From NCBI RefSeq assembly GCF_002860165.1, contig NZ_PGUZ01000016.1, forward strand, positions 100,974 through 164,973: a DNA stretch of 64,000 nucleotides. The letters are read 5' to 3'. Origin of the DNA: Bacillus sp. V3-13 (lineage in GTDB: Bacteria; Bacillota; Bacilli; Bacillales; Cytobacillaceae). Made by a program: the position numbers and the translations under genes. Shown here piece by piece: positions 52,793 to 62,222 of the stretch. Every line of letters begins with the position of its first letter. Positions within the stretch are counted from its first letter, which is position 1. The notes beneath the pieces are model-generated. The model did no database searches. It saw only the letters and a list, made by a program, of their open reading frames with translations, and was not told where the DNA came from.

Positions 52793-53203
52793 TTAAATTA
52801 ATCTGCTAATTAAATATGCAATTAAAGTCCCCAATACTATTCCACCAAGTACTTCAATGTAGTTATGCCCTTGACTTTCCCTTAAATGTTTTTCTTTTTC
52901 TAAAATGACATGTTTATTTATTACTGTAGCTTGCTTACCTACGGACCTTCTTATTCCTGTAGCATCAATAATTGTAATATATAAAAACGTAATTGCTAAT
53001 CCAAAAATCGGCGTATAAAATCCTTCAGTAAAACCAATTAACATTGTAATACTAGTTACAATTGTAGTATGAGTACTAGGAAATCCACCATTTCCAATCA
53101 GTTGAAAAGCATTTTTTCTGAATCTTAAATAGTTGACCATGAATTTGGTCGATCCAGCTACAAACCAAGCAATGAATGGTATTAAAAAATACATGAAGCC
53201 CAA
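52793..53203 (-). CDS. Divergent PAP2-family membrane phosphatase (YuiD-like)
   Basis: The 136-residue membrane protein has four or so TM segments and the motif NGGFPSTHTTIVTS, the PSxH signature of the PAP2 phosphatase fold. The His of the GHNYIEVLGGI segment is a second candidate. Start is TTG, fixed by GGAGG at eight bases. Members remove phosphate from lipid phosphates. Next to the phosphoribosyltransferase gene, it could turn a polyprenyl-phosphoryl ribose 5-phosphate into polyprenyl-phosphoryl ribose, as Rv3807c is thought to do in mycobacteria. Confidence 0.78.
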   Translation of the reverse strand: MGFMYFLIPFIAWFVAGSTKFMVNYLRFRKNAFQLIGNGGFPSTHTTIVTSITMLIGFTEGFYTPIFGLAITFLYITIIDATGIRRSVGKQATVINKHVILEKEKHLRESQGHNYIEVLGGIVLGTLIAYLISRLI

Positions 53204-53404
53204 TATATTTTCCTCCTTACTAAGTCGTTGACATGATGTCCATCCACATTTTAAATCATGCTTAAATCAAATCTTCTATTTACTATATAAAACCTGCAAA
53301 TTATCTTATACTCTACAATTTTTATATTAATAAAACCCATATAGAGTTGACTATACAGGTATAGAAGTATCGATAGAAAGAACGGTCTTTTTTATTCTAA
53401 TAAA

Positions 53405-54304
53405 TCAATCAAAGATAATTAACACGGTTACTACTGTTATTGCATAAAGGATAACCGTAATGAGGATATGTCTATCCTCAACTAATACTTTTTCGGGTTT
53501 TCCTCCCTTATCCTCCATATGAATAAGGTAAAGATATCTAAATATGCCATAAATCACAAATGGTATTGTCCACATTAAGTGGATAGTTCGCCCAGAAGTA
53601 AAAGTGAACAATGAGTATGTTATTATAGTGGCTGTTGTAACAATACTATTAAATTGGTTTAAGAGATCAGGAGAGTAAAATTCTAATACCTTCCTATGGG
53701 CGCCCATATTATTTTGCAACAAATATAACTCATGTCGTCTCTTACTTATAGCTAAGAACAAAGCCAAAAGCAGGGTACACAGTAAAAACCATGGAGTGAA
53801 TGGAACTCCTATTACAACACCACCACCAATAGCTCTTAAAACAAATCCGGCAGCAATGACCATAATATCAACAATTACAACGTGTTTCAGTTTAAACGAA
53901 TATGCTACATTAATTATGAAATAAAAAATAAGAATAATCCCAAATAAGATGTTTAAATAAAATGCTGTAAATAATGAAATTAAAAAAAGGAAGGCCCCAA
54001 AAAATAACGCTACTTGGGGATTCAAAGCACCCGATGCCATTGGTCTGTGCCGTTTTTCTGGATGTTCCCGGTCTGCATGTCGATCTGCATAATCATTTAA
54101 GATATATACACAACCAGAAATAAAGCAAAATAGTAAAAAGCCAACTAATGATCTGATAACCATTTCGACTGTAGCAATTTCTATAGAAAAAAGGATAGCT
54201 GCAAAAACCAAAAGATTTTTTGTCCATTGTTTTATACGTACTTGTTTTAGCAAGAGAAACACTATATTATTGCTTTTCTCTTTACTAGCAATATAAGAAT
54301 TCAT
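53405..54304 (-). CDS. UbiA-family polyprenyl-phosphate phosphoribosyltransferase (Rv3806c-like)
   Basis: The 299-residue membrane protein has about eight or nine TM segments. It has the UbiA aspartate motif as NDYADRHADREHPEKRHRP and the second conserved region DIMVIAAGFVLRAIGGGVVI, with the RPMASGALNP signature of decaprenyl-phosphate phosphoribosyltransferases rather than quinone prenyltransferases. Rv3806c moves 5-phosphoribose from PRPP to decaprenyl phosphate. ATG 54304 follows GAGGAGAAGAAG. Its neighbours are a PAP2 phosphatase and a GT-C enzyme, not quinone genes. Substrate assignment is from family motifs. Confidence 0.8.
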   Translation of the reverse strand: MNSYIASKEKSNNIVFLLLKQVRIKQWTKNLLVFAAILFSIEIATVEMVIRSLVGFLLFCFISGCVYILNDYADRHADREHPEKRHRPMASGALNPQVALFFGAFLFLISLFTAFYLNILFGIILIFYFIINVAYSFKLKHVVIVDIMVIAAGFVLRAIGGGVVIGVPFTPWFLLCTLLLALFLAISKRRHELYLLQNNMGAHRKVLEFYSPDLLNQFNSIVTTATIITYSLFTFTSGRTIHLMWTIPFVIYGIFRYLYLIHMEDKGGKPEKVLVEDRHILITVILYAITVVTVLIIFD

Positions 54305-54377
54305 CTTCTTCTCCTCAATTAATTTAATGTTTTCAGGCCACATGTAGAATAATACTGTATTTATTATTTTTTCTCGC

Positions 54378-55697
54378 CTACTGTAAAAAATAGCTACCCT
54401 GTTTTCTATTGGAGATTGTATTATAAATAAATATTATCATTAAAACTGCACTTAAAACTAATAAGAACAGTACAGGAAATGCATAACGAGGTTGTCCCTC
54501 AAATACAAAATGTATCAGTGTAAACATTCCTATATTTAATGTTGGTATTATTTGGAGGTAGCTGAGTTTTTTATTCTTTTTAAACATCGTAAATAAAATA
54601 ATAAAAACATTCATGAAAACATATATAAAACCTAATATATTTGTGACTAACAAAAATCCATCTAATAGCTGATAAGAAATAGTATATATCTTATTGTTTG
54701 TTTCACTTAGATTATGAAAATCAATACCAGTCATAGTATATTGGGGAATGTCCCAAGGATTTGTGAAAAAAGTATTTTTCACTCTTAAAAGCCCTAATTT
54801 TACAAAATCTAATGGATTGTTAATAATCCACTTCAAAGCTTCTTCTTTATAGGCTTCATCAGCAGCAATTGTTTTTGGCTCCAATTTACTAATTTTTTCT
54901 TTAAATGCTTGTGATGTTGTTACATGATCAGGATCCATGTATGTGCCAGTCTTATTATCTGCATTATTATTTAAAAATAAAACCGTACCACCATTAGAAG
55001 AAACAGGAACAAATTGCCCAGATCTTTGATAATTAAAAAAAGTCCATGGTGAAATGGTCAACTGAAGAAATAAAAATGACACTAGCCCTATTAGAATGGC
55101 CTTTTTAATATCTTTCTTATTTAACCATTCCATTACACCTAATACTAACGGATATACTAAGAAATAGGGTTTGGTTAAAGTTGCCAAACCTATTATAAAT
55201 CCTAATAGAGGGTACCTATATTTGTTTTTAAGTGAAGATACTTGCAATAAAATGATTAGGGAAAAGAAAAAATTAGTTAACACTTCAGTTCCTACTACAT
55301 TGGTATATGCGATATGATTTGGTAAAAATGAAATTAGCAAAAAAACAATAGAAATCACATAAGGATTTTTAATGAGTTTCTTTAAAATAAGAAAAATGAA
55401 AACTAATGTTATGATAGATAAAACTACATTTAGAACTTTTGCTATCATAATATCATTAGTACCAAACAATTTAAAAAACACACTTAGAAGCGCTGGGTAC
55501 CCCATACCCTGGTAACCAAAGTCAGCCGGAACTTTTCCATCGGCTAAACTTGTAGCAATTCTATGGTATACCGCAAAGTCAGAAATAGTTTCATTTGGTA
55601 TATAATAAATCCACATAAGTCTTACTATTAACGCTAATAGTAGACTTATAATAAAGAAGTGATTCAGATTTAAATTTTTAGTAATTATTCTATTCAT
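54378..55697 (-). CDS. GT-C fold membrane glycosyltransferase (ArnT/GT39-like)
   Basis: The 439-residue protein has 10 or more TM segments. After TM1 lies NETISDFAVYHRIATSLADG with the catalytic Asp of the GT-C extracellular loop, followed by GYQGMGYPALLSVFFKLFG. A large extracytoplasmic loop is at about 230-330. Such enzymes use polyprenyl-phosphate sugars on the outer face. RBS CGGAGG precedes the ATG. It is 73 bases upstream of the phosphoribosyltransferase gene in the same direction, so it is the likely user of the lipid-linked pentose made there. Confidence 0.78.
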   Translation of the reverse strand: MNRIITKNLNLNHFFIISLLLALIVRLMWIYYIPNETISDFAVYHRIATSLADGKVPADFGYQGMGYPALLSVFFKLFGTNDIMIAKVLNVVLSIITLVFIFLILKKLIKNPYVISIVFLLISFLPNHIAYTNVVGTEVLTNFFFSLIILLQVSSLKNKYRYPLLGFIIGLATLTKPYFLVYPLVLGVMEWLNKKDIKKAILIGLVSFLFLQLTISPWTFFNYQRSGQFVPVSSNGGTVLFLNNNADNKTGTYMDPDHVTTSQAFKEKISKLEPKTIAADEAYKEEALKWIINNPLDFVKLGLLRVKNTFFTNPWDIPQYTMTGIDFHNLSETNNKIYTISYQLLDGFLLVTNILGFIYVFMNVFIILFTMFKKNKKLSYLQIIPTLNIGMFTLIHFVFEGQPRYAFPVLFLLVLSAVLMIIFIYNTISNRKQGSYFLQ

Positions 55698-55892
55698 TAT
55701 AACCTCCGGCAATACTTTCGATTTACCAAATTAAAATATACCACTTAACTTGTAATTAAGCTATTCTATTTTAAATTTTGGAATCATATTCTATTTTTTA
55801 TTCTTTCAATAACCAACAATCTAGCTAAGCTCCACTGATAACAAAGCTTTAATATTTAAATTCCATTACATGAAGATAGTTTTGTAACAACA

Positions 55893-55934
55893 AAAGGACT
55901 AACACTCAAATTACTTTTTGAGTATCAGTCCTTT
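55893..55934 (-). terminator. Terminator of the glucosaminidase gene
   Basis: AAAGGACT...ACTCAAA pairs with TTTGAGT...AGTCCTTT, 15 bases after the stop; TTTTG follows on the minus strand. Confidence 0.88.
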
Positions 55935-55948
55935 AAAGAGAGTATTTG

Positions 55949-58357
55949 TTACTTATAAACTGGAATGTCAATATAAAGAGTATAGTTATCTAATAGTTGA
56001 TAGTAGTTATAGATATTGTCAACCTGTTTTGCTGCCCAGCCAATATCTGTAGCGTATTGATGCCAAGGTTGTACAGGATTCCATCTCATTTTATACAGAG
56101 TATCTTGCTGGAAGGTACTGTTATAGATATAACCGTTTCCTATCAATCTAGCTCCACCCACAATAGCAAGCTCAGGCGTAAACCAACCTTCGTCATAGGC
56201 TCTTTTTGCACCACAATCAACTGCACAACTATCATAAGCACCATAACCATACATGTTATAGACAGTTCTTCCATTATAGTTTACACCTCTTGCTAATGAA
56301 GAAGAACCATTCCCCGTTTCATGTAAAGCATGTGCAATTAGATATAATTCATTTACACCATATTGTTGAGCAGCTTTAGCAAATGAAGCCGCAGTTCCTC
56401 TTAAAGATCCAGCATTAGCATTTAAAACTTTCTCATTAACTTCATCAACATTAATGTTAGCTAATTGGGACAGCTTTAAGAATTGGAAGTACTGCTTGCT
56501 ATTTGAAGGAAAATTATTTGGATTGAGATAATAAACAACGTCCTCAAGTTTAGCATTTTTCCAAGTAAGAGCAATCTTAGTCCAAGATCCTTCAGTACCT
56601 AATATTCTAAAACCACTAAACCCTGAATTGAGTTGAGCAACTACTTCATAATTTGTTCCGGGACCATTCCTAACGTTAACACGAGTAGCTGTAATTTTAT
56701 TGTTTACTCTATCTACATAATCAGAGTGAACATAGGCTGGATCATTTCTATACTTATCAGTTTGCGGAGGTGTTGATAGCTGCATTTGAGCATTAAACAT
56801 CTCATTCATGGTGAGATTATAATTTGTATAGGTAATCTGCGGACCATTTTGTTGTTTTTTTGTAGTCGTCCACCAACCATAACGATCTGTAACCATTTTT
56901 GCATTGGCTACAGCATTATCATATCCTTGAAAGCCTCCGGTTACGATTTTATAGTGCCCTTCTTTAGCACCGGTAGGATATGTTTGAGCCCACCAGTTAT
57001 TACTTTTAAAGAAATTTAATGCTTTCTCACTTTGTTCTGTCCCTAATAACGGCTGAGAAGTGATTTGAAATGTAGTATATCCCGTTTGATCCATCACTTC
57101 TGAAGTTACCCAATATCCTTTGTCTTTAAAAAAGTTTATCGCCTTATCAACCTTTTCGTTTCCGAGTAAATGTTCTGAAACAATTTTAAAATATGGATAG
57201 ATCTTTTCATTAGTCGTTTGAACTGCGGCCCAATACCCTTTGGTACTAAAAAAATCAAGCCCTCTATTAATTGTTGCTGTATCTGTTAAAGGGTTGGAAA
57301 CGATGTAGAAATAGTTGTAGACCTTATTACCTGTTGAACTAGTTGCTGCCCACCAGTTTCGATTACTAAAGAAGCTAAGTGCACTGTTAAGCTTGACTTT
57401 GTCTATAATCGGCTCGGAAACTACTCGATAATGGGTTGCTACTTTTGTTCCTGTTGGTGTTTTAGAATACCACCAACCTTTTTGATCTAAGTAATTTATT
57501 GTTTTTTGATATGAATCGGAGAATAATTGATCAAATCTTATGTTGAACACATTACTCGTATTTGTAGGTTCATATATAACATTTAATCCTAAATCATTCT
57601 TTATTTGATTCACAACTGCTTTTACATTTTCTTCACCGTAGAAACCACCAGTTACTATGTTGTAAACATCAGCATAAAGGATTGGCTCATAGGAAGCATT
57701 TAAACCAGTATTGTTCATAAATTCCTGTAATACTGTTTTTACATTATTTTCTCCATAGAAGCCACCTGAAACAACCTGAAAGTATTCTTGATATTGCCCG
57801 GTTGGTTCATAAGTTGCCGAGATACCAGTCGCTGCTTGGAATTGTTGAAGAACTTGCTGAACATTTCCTTCGCCAAAAAAAGCGCCTGACATTATCTTCT
57901 TTTTATCAATACTTTCTCCTGTGTTTTCATAGGAGGCAGAAAAACCAGTATTGTTAATGAATTCCTGAACAATACGTTGGACGTTTTCTTCTCCATAATA
58001 ACTACTCGAAACCACCTTGCGATAAGCCTCTGGGTTGCCTACTGGATGAAAAGAAGCGCTGAAACCAGTGCTACTTTGAAATTGATTAAGCTTCTCCTTA
58101 ATGTTTTCTTCTCCATAGAATCCACCTGAGTTCACCTGATAGTAAGGAATATATTGTCCTGTAGATTCATAGGTTGCCCACCAACCAGTGTCTGCTTTTA
58201 ACCTTTGTAAAGCGTTAATGACGTTTTGTTCACCAAAAAATGCCCCAGTTTCAATTGTATGGATTGAATAATCTGTATAGGCAGAAGATGTTCTGGGAAA
58301 AAGTGAAAGGTTAACAAGAAGAAATAAAGATAGAAAGCTTAATCCTACTTTTCTCAT
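55949..58357 (-). CDS. Secreted GH73-type N-acetylglucosaminidase with 12 tandem repeats and SH3b domain
   Basis: The 802-residue protein has a signal peptide (MRKVGLSFLSLFLLVNLSLF, cleavage near SSA-YT). Twelve repeats of 36-41 residues follow, in two types: repeats 1-6 (VSGGFYGEENVKTVLQEF, then NTGLNASYEP) and 7-12 (IVSEHLLGNEKVDKAINFF, then GYW). An SH3b domain sits near 540-610 (KITATRVNVRNGPGTNYEVV). The glucosaminidase domain near 650-790 has catalytic Glu680 in AHALHETGNGSS and YNMYGYGAYD. It should cut GlcNAc-MurNAc bonds at the surface. The repeats are probably wall-binding but I know no family for them. Confidence 0.85.
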   Translation of the reverse strand: MRKVGLSFLSLFLLVNLSLFPRTSSAYTDYSIHTIETGAFFGEQNVINALQRLKADTGWWATYESTGQYIPYYQVNSGGFYGEENIKEKLNQFQSSTGFSASFHPVGNPEAYRKVVSSSYYGEENVQRIVQEFINNTGFSASYENTGESIDKKKIMSGAFFGEGNVQQVLQQFQAATGISATYEPTGQYQEYFQVVSGGFYGENNVKTVLQEFMNNTGLNASYEPILYADVYNIVTGGFYGEENVKAVVNQIKNDLGLNVIYEPTNTSNVFNIRFDQLFSDSYQKTINYLDQKGWWYSKTPTGTKVATHYRVVSEPIIDKVKLNSALSFFSNRNWWAATSSTGNKVYNYFYIVSNPLTDTATINRGLDFFSTKGYWAAVQTTNEKIYPYFKIVSEHLLGNEKVDKAINFFKDKGYWVTSEVMDQTGYTTFQITSQPLLGTEQSEKALNFFKSNNWWAQTYPTGAKEGHYKIVTGGFQGYDNAVANAKMVTDRYGWWTTTKKQQNGPQITYTNYNLTMNEMFNAQMQLSTPPQTDKYRNDPAYVHSDYVDRVNNKITATRVNVRNGPGTNYEVVAQLNSGFSGFRILGTEGSWTKIALTWKNAKLEDVVYYLNPNNFPSNSKQYFQFLKLSQLANINVDEVNEKVLNANAGSLRGTAASFAKAAQQYGVNELYLIAHALHETGNGSSSLARGVNYNGRTVYNMYGYGAYDSCAVDCGAKRAYDEGWFTPELAIVGGARLIGNGYIYNSTFQQDTLYKMRWNPVQPWHQYATDIGWAAKQVDNIYNYYQLLDNYTLYIDIPVYK

Positions 58358-58865
58358 TTCTATGTTTATCCCTCCTTAATATGCTAATACATGGCATTAT
58401 TTACAGAATCACCTCCAATAATTGCATAAAAGTTTGACGAAAATTGTAAAATTTTTGTGTCAAATTAATATTATTTTGAATTTACAATAGTGTCAATGGG
58501 TTTTCTCTGGTTCAAAAGATACAATTATAAAAGTCAATATTATTTTATAGAAAAAGAGATAATATCATTTAATGGTTAATATTAGCAGTGCTGTCAAATG
58601 TACCATCAGCACGTTTAAGTTTATATATGATTCAAAAACTTTTGGAAGTAAGTTTTAGTATTTCAAAGATATAAAGATGCAAATATATTAATATTCGTGA
58701 TCTATTATTCTTTGTCAGGTATGTGATAAGGGGAAGTAAGGTACAATCATAAACATTTTTTATTTCTTACGCATTTCCAAACATATTACTGTTGTTACAC
58801 ACATAATAAGGGAGTATGATATCAAGGAGGATTTTTCAATAAGAAAGGGGGAAATGTACTTTTAA
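58358..58865. other. Divergent AT-rich region between the glucosaminidase and EamA genes
   Basis: No full gene is present. On the minus strand it holds the glucosaminidase promoter (separate entry) and a 28-codon overlapping frame from 58397 with GGAGGTG upstream. On the plus strand, the EamA gene is preceded by the mini-frame ATG TAC TTT TAA, whose stop overlaps its ATG. Confidence 0.4.
58468..58496 (-). promoter_or_regulatory. Promoter of the glucosaminidase gene
   Basis: On the minus strand TTGACA (58491-58496), 17 bases and TAATAT (58468-58473) lie about 110 bases before the ATG. Confidence 0.5.
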
Positions 58866-59222
58866 ATGATTAAGATAACACGCATAAAAGAATCTATTAT
58901 AAAAAATAAGATCGGGATTAGTTTCATTTTATGTGCTTCATTCTCAACAGCTCTTGGACAAATGTTTTGGAAACTCTCAGAAGGCAACATTAACTTTTAT
59001 GTTTTATTCGGTTTTTTCCTTTATTTCTTAGGTGCAGTGTTAATGATTATTGCATACCGGTTTGGTAGTCTTTCCGTTTTACATCCATTGCTGAGCATAG
59101 GATATGTTTTCGCCTTATTATTAAGCAGCTTATTTTTGGGAGAAATGATTACCTATAAAGAGATACTTGGAATTCTTCTTATTCTCGTTGGTTCTGTTTT
59201 AATAGGTGGTGGTGAAGATTAA
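58866..59222 (+). CDS. EamA/SMR-type small membrane protein (ArnE/F-like), first of pair
   Basis: The 118-residue protein has four TM segments: about 17-34, 43-64, 70-90 and 95-115 (GQMFWKLSEG in the first loop, GSLSVLHPLLSIGYVFALLL in the third). Size and layout fit the EmrE/EamA half-size transporters. ArnE/ArnF pairs of this kind flip polyprenyl-phosphate sugars. The stop overlaps the start of a second such gene, so the two form a heterodimer candidate. The function is inferred. Confidence 0.75.
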   Translation: MIKITRIKESIIKNKIGISFILCASFSTALGQMFWKLSEGNINFYVLFGFFLYFLGAVLMIIAYRFGSLSVLHPLLSIGYVFALLLSSLFLGEMITYKEILGILLILVGSVLIGGGED

Positions 59223-59541
59223 TATATTATTATTGATTATTATGACATTATCAGGTGCATTGGGAGGTTACTTCTTTAAACGCGCATCGGCTCAAAAATT
59301 GGGAATTAACAATGGTTTCTTATCAAACTTAGTTTTTGGGGGGATTTTCTATATTATTGGGGCTTTATTAAATATTATTCTTTTGAAATATCTCCCATAT
59401 ATTATTGTATATCCTTTGACATCTATAACATATTTGTGGACGTTAGTTATATCCTACTGGTTATTGTCTGAAAAAATAACAAAAAAACAAGTAGTAGGTG
59501 TTGGACTTATTATTCTAGGTTCTTTTGCTTTAGTTCTATGA
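59206..59541 (+). CDS. EamA/SMR-type small membrane protein (ArnE/F-like), second of pair
   Basis: The 111-residue protein has four TM segments and motifs GGYFFKRASAQKL, YPLTSITYLWTLVISYWL and VGVGLIILGSF. It overlaps the first gene by 17 bases. Three consecutive GTG codons at 59206-59214 could start it; I cannot choose, and the last (MKINILLL) would give the most usual N-terminus. It is likely the partner of the first, as in ArnE-ArnF. Confidence 0.75.
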   Translation: MVVKINILLLIIMTLSGALGGYFFKRASAQKLGINNGFLSNLVFGGIFYIIGALLNIILLKYLPYIIVYPLTSITYLWTLVISYWLLSEKITKKQVVGVGLIILGSFALVL

Positions 59542-59593
59542 ATTTGGCATATTGGTTATACCATCAATATTAACAATCATTTAAACATATCTT

Positions 59594-59640
59594 AAAGGAG
59601 GCTTGGCCAAGTTCCTTACAACTTGGACAGCCTCTTTTTC
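59594..59640 (+). terminator. Terminator of the EamA pair
   Basis: GAGGCT and CCAAGT pair with ACTTGG and AGCCTC around a short loop; TTTTT follows. The rest of 59641-59936 holds only the palindrome below and no gene. Confidence 0.85.
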
Positions 59641-59835
59641 TAGTGACTTTTATACCTTTGATTTTTTTTAAGTTAAAGGCAGAACTGATATATTTTCTTT
59701 GCCTCTTGCACAAAAAGAATTTGTATTTTTCAGCTGTATCCTATGCGATCCTATTTACGATTACTCCTTCAGTTTTACTCCTTAGGTATACTTTGTTCCC
59801 CTTGAATCAACACATTACAGCCCATTTCCATTTAT

Positions 59836-59863
59836 AAGGCTTCTCACGATCGTGAGAAGCCTT
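59836..59863. terminator. Perfect 28-base palindrome downstream of galU
   Basis: The 28 bases read AAGGCTTCTCACGA and its exact inverse, centred on CGATCG. It is 73 bases past the galU stop. A T run is lacking on both strands, so it is a bidirectional hairpin or protein-binding site rather than a clear terminator. Confidence 0.5.
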
Positions 59864-59936
59864 AGGATAATTGCTAGATACAATGATATATTATGATTCG
59901 TCAGTAATGAAAATGTCTCAATAATTTATATTCACA

Positions 59937-60827
59937 TTATTTTCGGAAATCATATTCATACTTATTTATTTGCTTTGCCATAAATTCCAATAAGTTTTCT
60001 CTAAGTTGACTATCTTGTAGAGCAAACTCTATAGTTGTTTCAATAAATCCTAGCTTTTCCCCCACATCAAAACGTTCTCCCTCAAACTCATAAGCAAAAA
60101 CCCGCTGGATTTGATTTAGTTTTTGTATTGCATCTGTTAATTGAATTTCACCACCAGCACCAATTTCTTGCTTCTCTAAAAACATAAATATTTCTGGTGT
60201 AAAAATATACCTGCCTATAATGGCCAGTTCAGAGGGGGCTGTTCCAGGTTTAGGTTTTTCTACAAAATTCCGGACTTGGAATGAACGTCCATGTTGCTCT
60301 AAGGGATCGATTATCCCATACCGATGTGTTTCTTGTTCTGGAACTCTTTTTACACCAATTATAGATGATAGCGTGTTTTCATATTGATTTATTAATTGTT
60401 TCAAACAAGGAGTCTCAGCCTGAACGATATCATCACCTAATAACACCGCAAAAGGCTCATTCCCGATAAAGTTACGCGCACACCAAACCGCATGTCCTAA
60501 TCCTTTTGGCTCTTTTTGTCGAATATAATGAATATCCACCATCTTTGATGGTTTCTGAACTTTTTCGAGTAAATCAAATTTCTCGCTTGATATCAATTTT
60601 TGTTCCAGTTCAACAGCGTGGTCAAAGTGATCCTCTATAGCCCGTTTTCCTTTTCCGGTAACGATAATAATGTCTTCTATACCTGAATCAATAGCTTCCT
60701 CCACTATATATTGAATAGTAGGTTTATCAACTATTGGAAGCATTTCTTTGGGCATTGCCTTTGTAGCTGGTAAAAAACGGGTTCCCAAACCTGCTGCAGG
60801 TATAATTGCTTTTTTTACTTTTCTCAT
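59937..60827 (-). CDS. galU: UTP-glucose-1-phosphate uridylyltransferase
   Basis: The 296-residue enzyme makes UDP-glucose from UTP and glucose 1-phosphate. It has [20 protein letters not shown] (pyrophosphorylase loop), [50 protein letters not shown] (metal-binding Asp), and [15 protein letters not shown] and [20 protein letters not shown]. GtaB in B. subtilis supports teichoic acid glucosylation and glycolipid synthesis. RBS AAAGGAGCTCTAGAT. Confidence 0.95.
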   Translation of the reverse strand: MRKVKKAIIPAAGLGTRFLPATKAMPKEMLPIVDKPTIQYIVEEAIDSGIEDIIIVTGKGKRAIEDHFDHAVELEQKLISSEKFDLLEKVQKPSKMVDIHYIRQKEPKGLGHAVWCARNFIGNEPFAVLLGDDIVQAETPCLKQLINQYENTLSSIIGVKRVPEQETHRYGIIDPLEQHGRSFQVRNFVEKPKPGTAPSELAIIGRYIFTPEIFMFLEKQEIGAGGEIQLTDAIQKLNQIQRVFAYEFEGERFDVGEKLGFIETTIEFALQDSQLRENLLEFMAKQINKYEYDFRK

Positions 60828-60916
60828 ATCTAGAGCTCCTTTAAAACTTCATTTAAATTTAACTTCGGGTACGTTTTTGAAGAAACTGAAACATATCATT
60901 ATAAGCATAATTTTTT

Positions 60917-62020
60917 CTATTTACTTAAAACTCTTCTGTAACTGTTCCTAACATCATTATATAATTTATCGAGTGAGAACCGCTCTTTTGCATTATTAAA
61001 TAATCGTTCTCCCATACTTGGCAGGCCTCCTTTTTCCCAGGTTTCATAAGCTTCTTCTATCGCTTTTGATAAAGCATCAGAGTCCCTCACAGGCACAATC
61101 CAGCCGAAAGTAGAATCTGGTATTAATTTTTCCACATCACTTACATTTGTTGTAATACAAGTCTTATGTTGATTTGCTACTTCTAATAGGACAATAGGAA
61201 AGCCTTCACTGTGAGATGTTAGTATGCCGATATTGGATGCAGAGATAATTTTATTAACATTTTTTTGATACCCTAAAAACAATACATTGTCAGTAATATT
61301 CAACGTCTTTGCCAAATTCTGCAGATCCCTTGCTAGTGGTCCATCTCCCACTAGTAACACTTTAATATTTTTATACTTAACTTTTTGAAGTGAATCAAAC
61401 AAAACTTCATGTCCTTTTATCGGATGCAGCCGTGCCACATGAACAATAATGAAATGATTGTCTGGAACTCCATATTTTTCAGTAAGGTCAACAGGATCGG
61501 AAGGTACTTCTGTAAAGTGAATTCCATTATAAATCACTTCTATGTTATCAGGTATTAAACCTTTATTTGTTAATACAGTTTTCAATTTTTCTGTTACCGC
61601 TAAAATAAGATCTATTTTCTTAAATGAGAAAAAATTCAATTTTGTGAACACATTTCCTCGAAGACTTTTTGTTTCAAAATCCAACTCTGGATTACTATGA
61701 ATAGTCGATACCCATTTAGCATTAATCCTTTTTTTAATCAATGCCATAAATAAATTTGCTCTTGGTCCGTGTGTATGGACAATATCATAAGAGTGTTTGT
61801 TTATTAATGACTTTAGACGTGATAAAATAGATAAGTCATATCGGTTTTTTTGTCCTAATACATGTACGTTTATTCCTAAAGATCTTGCTTCAACAGCAAC
61901 AGGGCCCTCTTCAAACACCGCTAAAGCAACTTCACTTTTAGGAAATTCGGCCAACAGACTTATTATATGGGTTTTACCTCCCCCGTCTTCAGTACCAGCA
62001 TTTATATGTAAAACCTTCAT
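60917..62020 (-). CDS. GT4-family glycosyltransferase
   Basis: The 367-residue GT-B enzyme starts KVLHINAGTEDGGGKTHIIS, the glycine-rich acceptor loop, and has SYDIVHTHGPRANLF, FIIVHVARLHPIKGHEVLFD, KVLLVGDGPLARDLQNLAKT and the donor motif SEGFPIVLLEVANQ (E-x7-E). It should add a hexose to a lipid-linked or glycolipid acceptor on the cytosolic face. RBS AGGAGGAATATAA. It lies next to galU and an O-antigen-ligase-like gene, consistent with exopolysaccharide or teichoic acid building. The sugar is unknown. Confidence 0.85.
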   Translation of the reverse strand: MKVLHINAGTEDGGGKTHIISLLAEFPKSEVALAVFEEGPVAVEARSLGINVHVLGQKNRYDLSILSRLKSLINKHSYDIVHTHGPRANLFMALIKKRINAKWVSTIHSNPELDFETKSLRGNVFTKLNFFSFKKIDLILAVTEKLKTVLTNKGLIPDNIEVIYNGIHFTEVPSDPVDLTEKYGVPDNHFIIVHVARLHPIKGHEVLFDSLQKVKYKNIKVLLVGDGPLARDLQNLAKTLNITDNVLFLGYQKNVNKIISASNIGILTSHSEGFPIVLLEVANQHKTCITTNVSDVEKLIPDSTFGWIVPVRDSDALSKAIEEAYETWEKGGLPSMGERLFNNAKERFSLDKLYNDVRNSYRRVLSK

Positions 62021-62222
62021 TTATATTCCTCCTGTTAAGGATAGTATTAATTTAAGAATATGTTATATAAAGCCAAAACTATTTTAGCAAACGAATATAA
62101 TCTTTTCCATTTTATCTATTGTATATTTACGTTAAAATTAAAATGTTGTATTCTTTCAAAAGGAGATTAAAACTTACAATGTATAAATACAATGACTCAA
62201 AACAAATAAACGGAGGATTATA

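Noticed and set aside
59643..59837. 64-codon plus-strand frame after the EamA pair
   Set aside because: GTG start without a ribosome site, located after the terminator, and low-complexity hydrophobic translation typical of AT-rich DNA.
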